Positions 12,861 to 15,041 of a DNA stretch of 15,041 bases are shown in pieces. Position numbers and translations under genes: made by a program. The notes beneath the pieces are model-generated. The model saw only the letters and a list, made by a program, of their open reading frames with translations. It was not told the origin of the DNA and did not search any database. Each line of letters opens with the position of its first letter. Position 1 is the stretch's first letter. The DNA is from Paracoccaceae bacterium (lineage in GTDB: Bacteria; Pseudomonadota; Alphaproteobacteria; Rhodobacterales; Rhodobacteraceae), in assembly GCA_030625695.1 (NCBI GenBank), contig DAOUQK010000046.1, positions 1 through 15,041 of the forward strand. Direction: 5' to 3'.

Positions 12861-13508
12861 CTACCATATTGCGACATAGCTCTTGGCCAGAATAATACGC
12901 TCGATCCAGATATTACAATCAGGGAACAGTACGTGCATATCTCGATGTGATAGCAGGTTGATGCGTTCAGCGTGCATGCGTCGTGCGGCGCGGTTCTGAT
13001 TACGGTAATGACGTGATAGACGGAGCAGGGAAGATCGTGTTGGTGCCCCAAACCAGTGAATCCCCAGCATTCTAAAATGCGGCTCAATCGGAAACTCGTA
13101 GGCCGGTGTTTGTAACCATCCGGTCTTTCCGACCCGTTGCACTTCGCGTGCCATGGCCGCCATATCCGGCCAGCCACCCACATGTTCGATTACCGAATTG
13201 GAGTGCACCAGATCAAAGGAATTGTCGTCATAGTCAGAAAGATCACGGGCATCGCCAACCCGGACTTCGAACAGATTGTTTTCTGAACCAGTTCTTTGCA
13301 ACTCGGCTTCATCATAGTTCAGCAGAATAATCTTTGACACGTTTTCATGGCCAATGTTTTCCCAGTATTCCGGTCGGCCACCCACATCTAGAATATGAAT
13401 ATCGCGGTTCAGTTGTCTGGAAAGCCCGTCTATTTTCTTCCGCAAAATTCGGCCTCGACGTTTTCGAAAAGAGTTGATTGTAAAATCATTCACGATAATA
13501 ATTTCCAC
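12861..13508 (-). CDS. class I SAM-dependent methyltransferase
   Basis: A 215-residue protein with motif I DIHILDVGGRPEYWENI (36-52), IILLNYDEAEL (60-70, Asp66 as the likely ribose-binding acid), VGDARDLSDYDDNSFDLVHS (84-103) and NSVIEHVGGW (104-113). This is a Methyltransf_11/23-type core. The C-terminal half (PIEPHFRMLGIHWFGAPTR, then a basic stretch) is less conserved and probably binds the acceptor. The context suggests a sugar or lipid-linked glycan acceptor; the sequence does not say which. The start is GTG 13508 (GTG GAA ATT ATT ATC), with no good ribosome-binding site. It lies about 96 bp after the membrane protein gene on the same strand and may be co-transcribed. Its stop is 2 bp from the inverted repeat arm of the IS1111-type element. 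Confidence 0.82.
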   Translation of the reverse strand: MEIIIVNDFTINSFRKRRGRILRKKIDGLSRQLNRDIHILDVGGRPEYWENIGHENVSKIILLNYDEAELQRTGSENNLFEVRVGDARDLSDYDDNSFDLVHSNSVIEHVGGWPDMAAMAREVQRVGKTGWLQTPAYEFPIEPHFRMLGIHWFGAPTRSSLLRLSRHYRNQNRAARRMHAERINLLSHRDMHVLFPDCNIWIERIILAKSYVAIW

Positions 13509-13604
13509 ATATTACAAACGAGAGCCCTGCGTCCTGGGGCGTCAAAGGAACAACTATACGTTGGCTTTTCGAGTCTGCAAAGTCAATCAGACCGCTTGTT
13601 TTTA

Positions 13605-15014
13605 TCAGGCTATTTCAGTAGGCTCAGTGTGCGTCGTCTTGGGCGCAAGGCGCGGAGCGGGTGGAAAACGGGTATACTTGTGGCTTTTATCAGGGACATC
13701 TGCCACATTCACAGTCGTTTCCGGTTCAACCTCTCCCTGAATCATCCAAATCCCCGATCCCAAAAAAAACATCACAAATGCCAGCATTTGGTGCCAGTAA
13801 TGTACGGTGCCCCCAGCAATGACGATGCCACCGACACCGATCAAAAAACCAGCCTGGCACCTTTTTCCCAATGTGCTGGTCAGAGTTGCACGCGCGACTC
13901 TGCGGACGATCAGGGAAACTGCACCCATAAATGCGATCAGTGATGGCAACCCATATGTCATCGCTGTCAGCAACCAAAAATTATCGGCACTTGCGCTCTT
14001 CCAGTATGGCCTGTCCCAGTTTCCTATATCGAGCCCTAGCCCGAACCAAGGGCGCGCCGCGACATTCTCTGTTCCCCATATCCAGATATTGATGCGGGCG
14101 TAGGCTGTACCGGTATTGAACGACGCATAGGTGACAAGGACGTGAAAGGGTGTGCGGTTGGACAGCATGTCAATCATCACATAGCCGATCGCCACCAGCA
14201 CCAGAAACAACCGCCAACGCCAGACAAACCTGCTGGTAATAACTTCCCATACGATAAAATAGAACTGAATTGACAGGCTGATGATTGCGCCAGTGGACAG
14301 GGAAAATATTGTCGCGACAACCGAGGCTGCCACGCCGGTGACTCGAAAGATTGCCGGGCGCAGCATATACCAAAACAGGCCAAACCCGCTTGATACAAAC
14401 ACGCCGAACAGAATTGGATGGGCAAACGCGGTCTGGGCCCGGCGCATCCCCCATCGGCCTTCGGTATAGGTGGGTGAAATGCTGTTGGGGAGCAACTCAA
14501 GCAGGATCGGTCGGTCCAGAACCGCCTCGATTGCCGCAAACGGCAGCAAAACGATTATGATTAGCACATAGAATTTGGTAAATCTGGTAAACGCAGCGAC
14601 CGAGCGGATGCCGACGCGGCCCACCAGATAGGCTCCGAAAAACTCGACCCAGTAGATACCCGTTGCTTCAATCGGGTTGGCCCCGGCTAGATCGCCGGTG
14701 CCTTCGCTGATGAAAATTGATATTGTAGCCCAGAGGAGTGAAAATAACAGCGCATAGTCGATTATCAGCAGCGGACCAGCCAAACCGGCAAGCAGCCTGC
14801 GCAGAAGAGGAAAAAAAACTAGGATCAGAAAAACGCGGTGGGGCATCAGAATTATCGGCCCGACAGGTATCAGGATCGGAATCAACAAACTGGATAAGAA
14901 CAGCAAGGGCAAAATACTAATGAAGCCCGTACCGGTTGCAGACATGATCCTGCCTACTGCTGTGCCAGTGCTTATGCTGGCCTGTCGGCTAGGTTCGGAG
15001 GTGTAATCGCTCAT
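13605..15014 (-). CDS. O-antigen ligase / polysaccharide polymerase (WaaL/Wzy-like) membrane protein
   Basis: A 469-residue, strongly hydrophobic protein with about ten to twelve membrane segments, for example near residues 30-57, 60-75, 83-103, 147-166, 200-220, 226-258 and 268-285. A large external loop follows, with TAYARINIWIWGTE, then AARPWFGLGLDIG and SADNFWLLTAMTYGLPSLI, and more helices. The R...W....PWFGLG and DN.WL....YG pattern in the loop is that of the Wzy_C/O-antigen ligase family. These join or polymerise undecaprenyl-linked glycans at the periplasmic face. The C-terminal 45 residues are hydrophilic and rich in Pro, Thr and Lys, so probably cytoplasmic. The start is ATG 15014, with only a weak upstream ribosome-binding site. 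Ligase and polymerase cannot be told apart from sequence alone. Confidence 0.82.
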   Translation of the reverse strand: MSDYTSEPSRQASISTGTAVGRIMSATGTGFISILPLLFLSSLLIPILIPVGPIILMPHRVFLILVFFPLLRRLLAGLAGPLLIIDYALLFSLLWATISIFISEGTGDLAGANPIEATGIYWVEFFGAYLVGRVGIRSVAAFTRFTKFYVLIIIVLLPFAAIEAVLDRPILLELLPNSISPTYTEGRWGMRRAQTAFAHPILFGVFVSSGFGLFWYMLRPAIFRVTGVAASVVATIFSLSTGAIISLSIQFYFIVWEVITSRFVWRWRLFLVLVAIGYVMIDMLSNRTPFHVLVTYASFNTGTAYARINIWIWGTENVAARPWFGLGLDIGNWDRPYWKSASADNFWLLTAMTYGLPSLIAFMGAVSLIVRRVARATLTSTLGKRCQAGFLIGVGGIVIAGGTVHYWHQMLAFVMFFLGSGIWMIQGEVEPETTVNVADVPDKSHKYTRFPPAPRLAPKTTHTEPTEIA

Positions 15015-15041
15015 TGTAAGCAGGGCCGCTGTTTCACTGCA

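Noticed and set aside
1..15041. CRISPR arrays, tRNA or rRNA genes, defence systems
   Set aside because: I found no spaced direct repeats, no tRNA-like cloverleaf and no nuclease or toxin-antitoxin proteins; non-IS genes all fit polysaccharide synthesis.

Overview
The window looks like part of a surface or exopolysaccharide biosynthesis locus from an alphaproteobacterium. This placement is an inference: Rhodobacterales or a relative is my best guess, from moderate-to-high GC, the gene families and the IS types, and there is no rRNA or housekeeping gene to confirm it. Polysaccharide genes fill both arms. They are split by two mobile-element blocks, each sitting at a junction where two genes converge tail to tail.

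Layout. Positions 1-393 (-) hold the N-terminus of a Wzx-type flippase that runs off the window. A divergent gap of about 250 bp follows. Next comes a plus-strand run: a polysaccharide pyruvyl transferase (644-1807), a SAM methyltransferase (1858-2544) and a NodB-type polysaccharide deacetylase (2672-3340). From 3376 to 6957 there is a nested stack of insertion sequences. The outer layer is an IS630-family element with 11-bp ends and a TA target duplication. Its leader holds an intact IS110/IS1111-type element (3439-4776). Its transposase gene has lost its middle; in that place sit a reversed relic of a second IS630 element (about 4998-5416) and an IS3-family element (5429-6777, 3-bp ACC duplication). 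The IS3 orfB is broken by two short palindromic inserts and one base deletion.

A minus-strand operon follows: GT2 glycosyltransferase (9199-10158), CelD/BioF2-like acyltransferase (7982-9202) and FemAB-like acyltransferase (6916-7977). Its genes overlap or nearly touch. The last one has had its final residues replaced by IS630 sequence. Divergent from it is a DegT/StrS-type aminotransferase (10225-11496). A second IS1111-type element with a frameshifted transposase (about 11512-12848) separates it from a methyltransferase (12861-13508, -) and an O-antigen-ligase/polymerase-like membrane protein (13605-15014, -).

How the genes fit together (inference): the glycosyltransferase builds a lipid-linked glycan; the aminotransferase makes an amino sugar; the deacetylase, two acyltransferases, pyruvyl transferase and methyltransferases decorate it; the flippase and the Wzy/WaaL-like protein export and polymerise or ligate it. 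The most unusual signals are the paired short palindromic inserts in the IS3 gene, the conserved structured non-coding segment in both IS1111-type elements (candidate guide RNA), and the reconstructable order of nested insertions.
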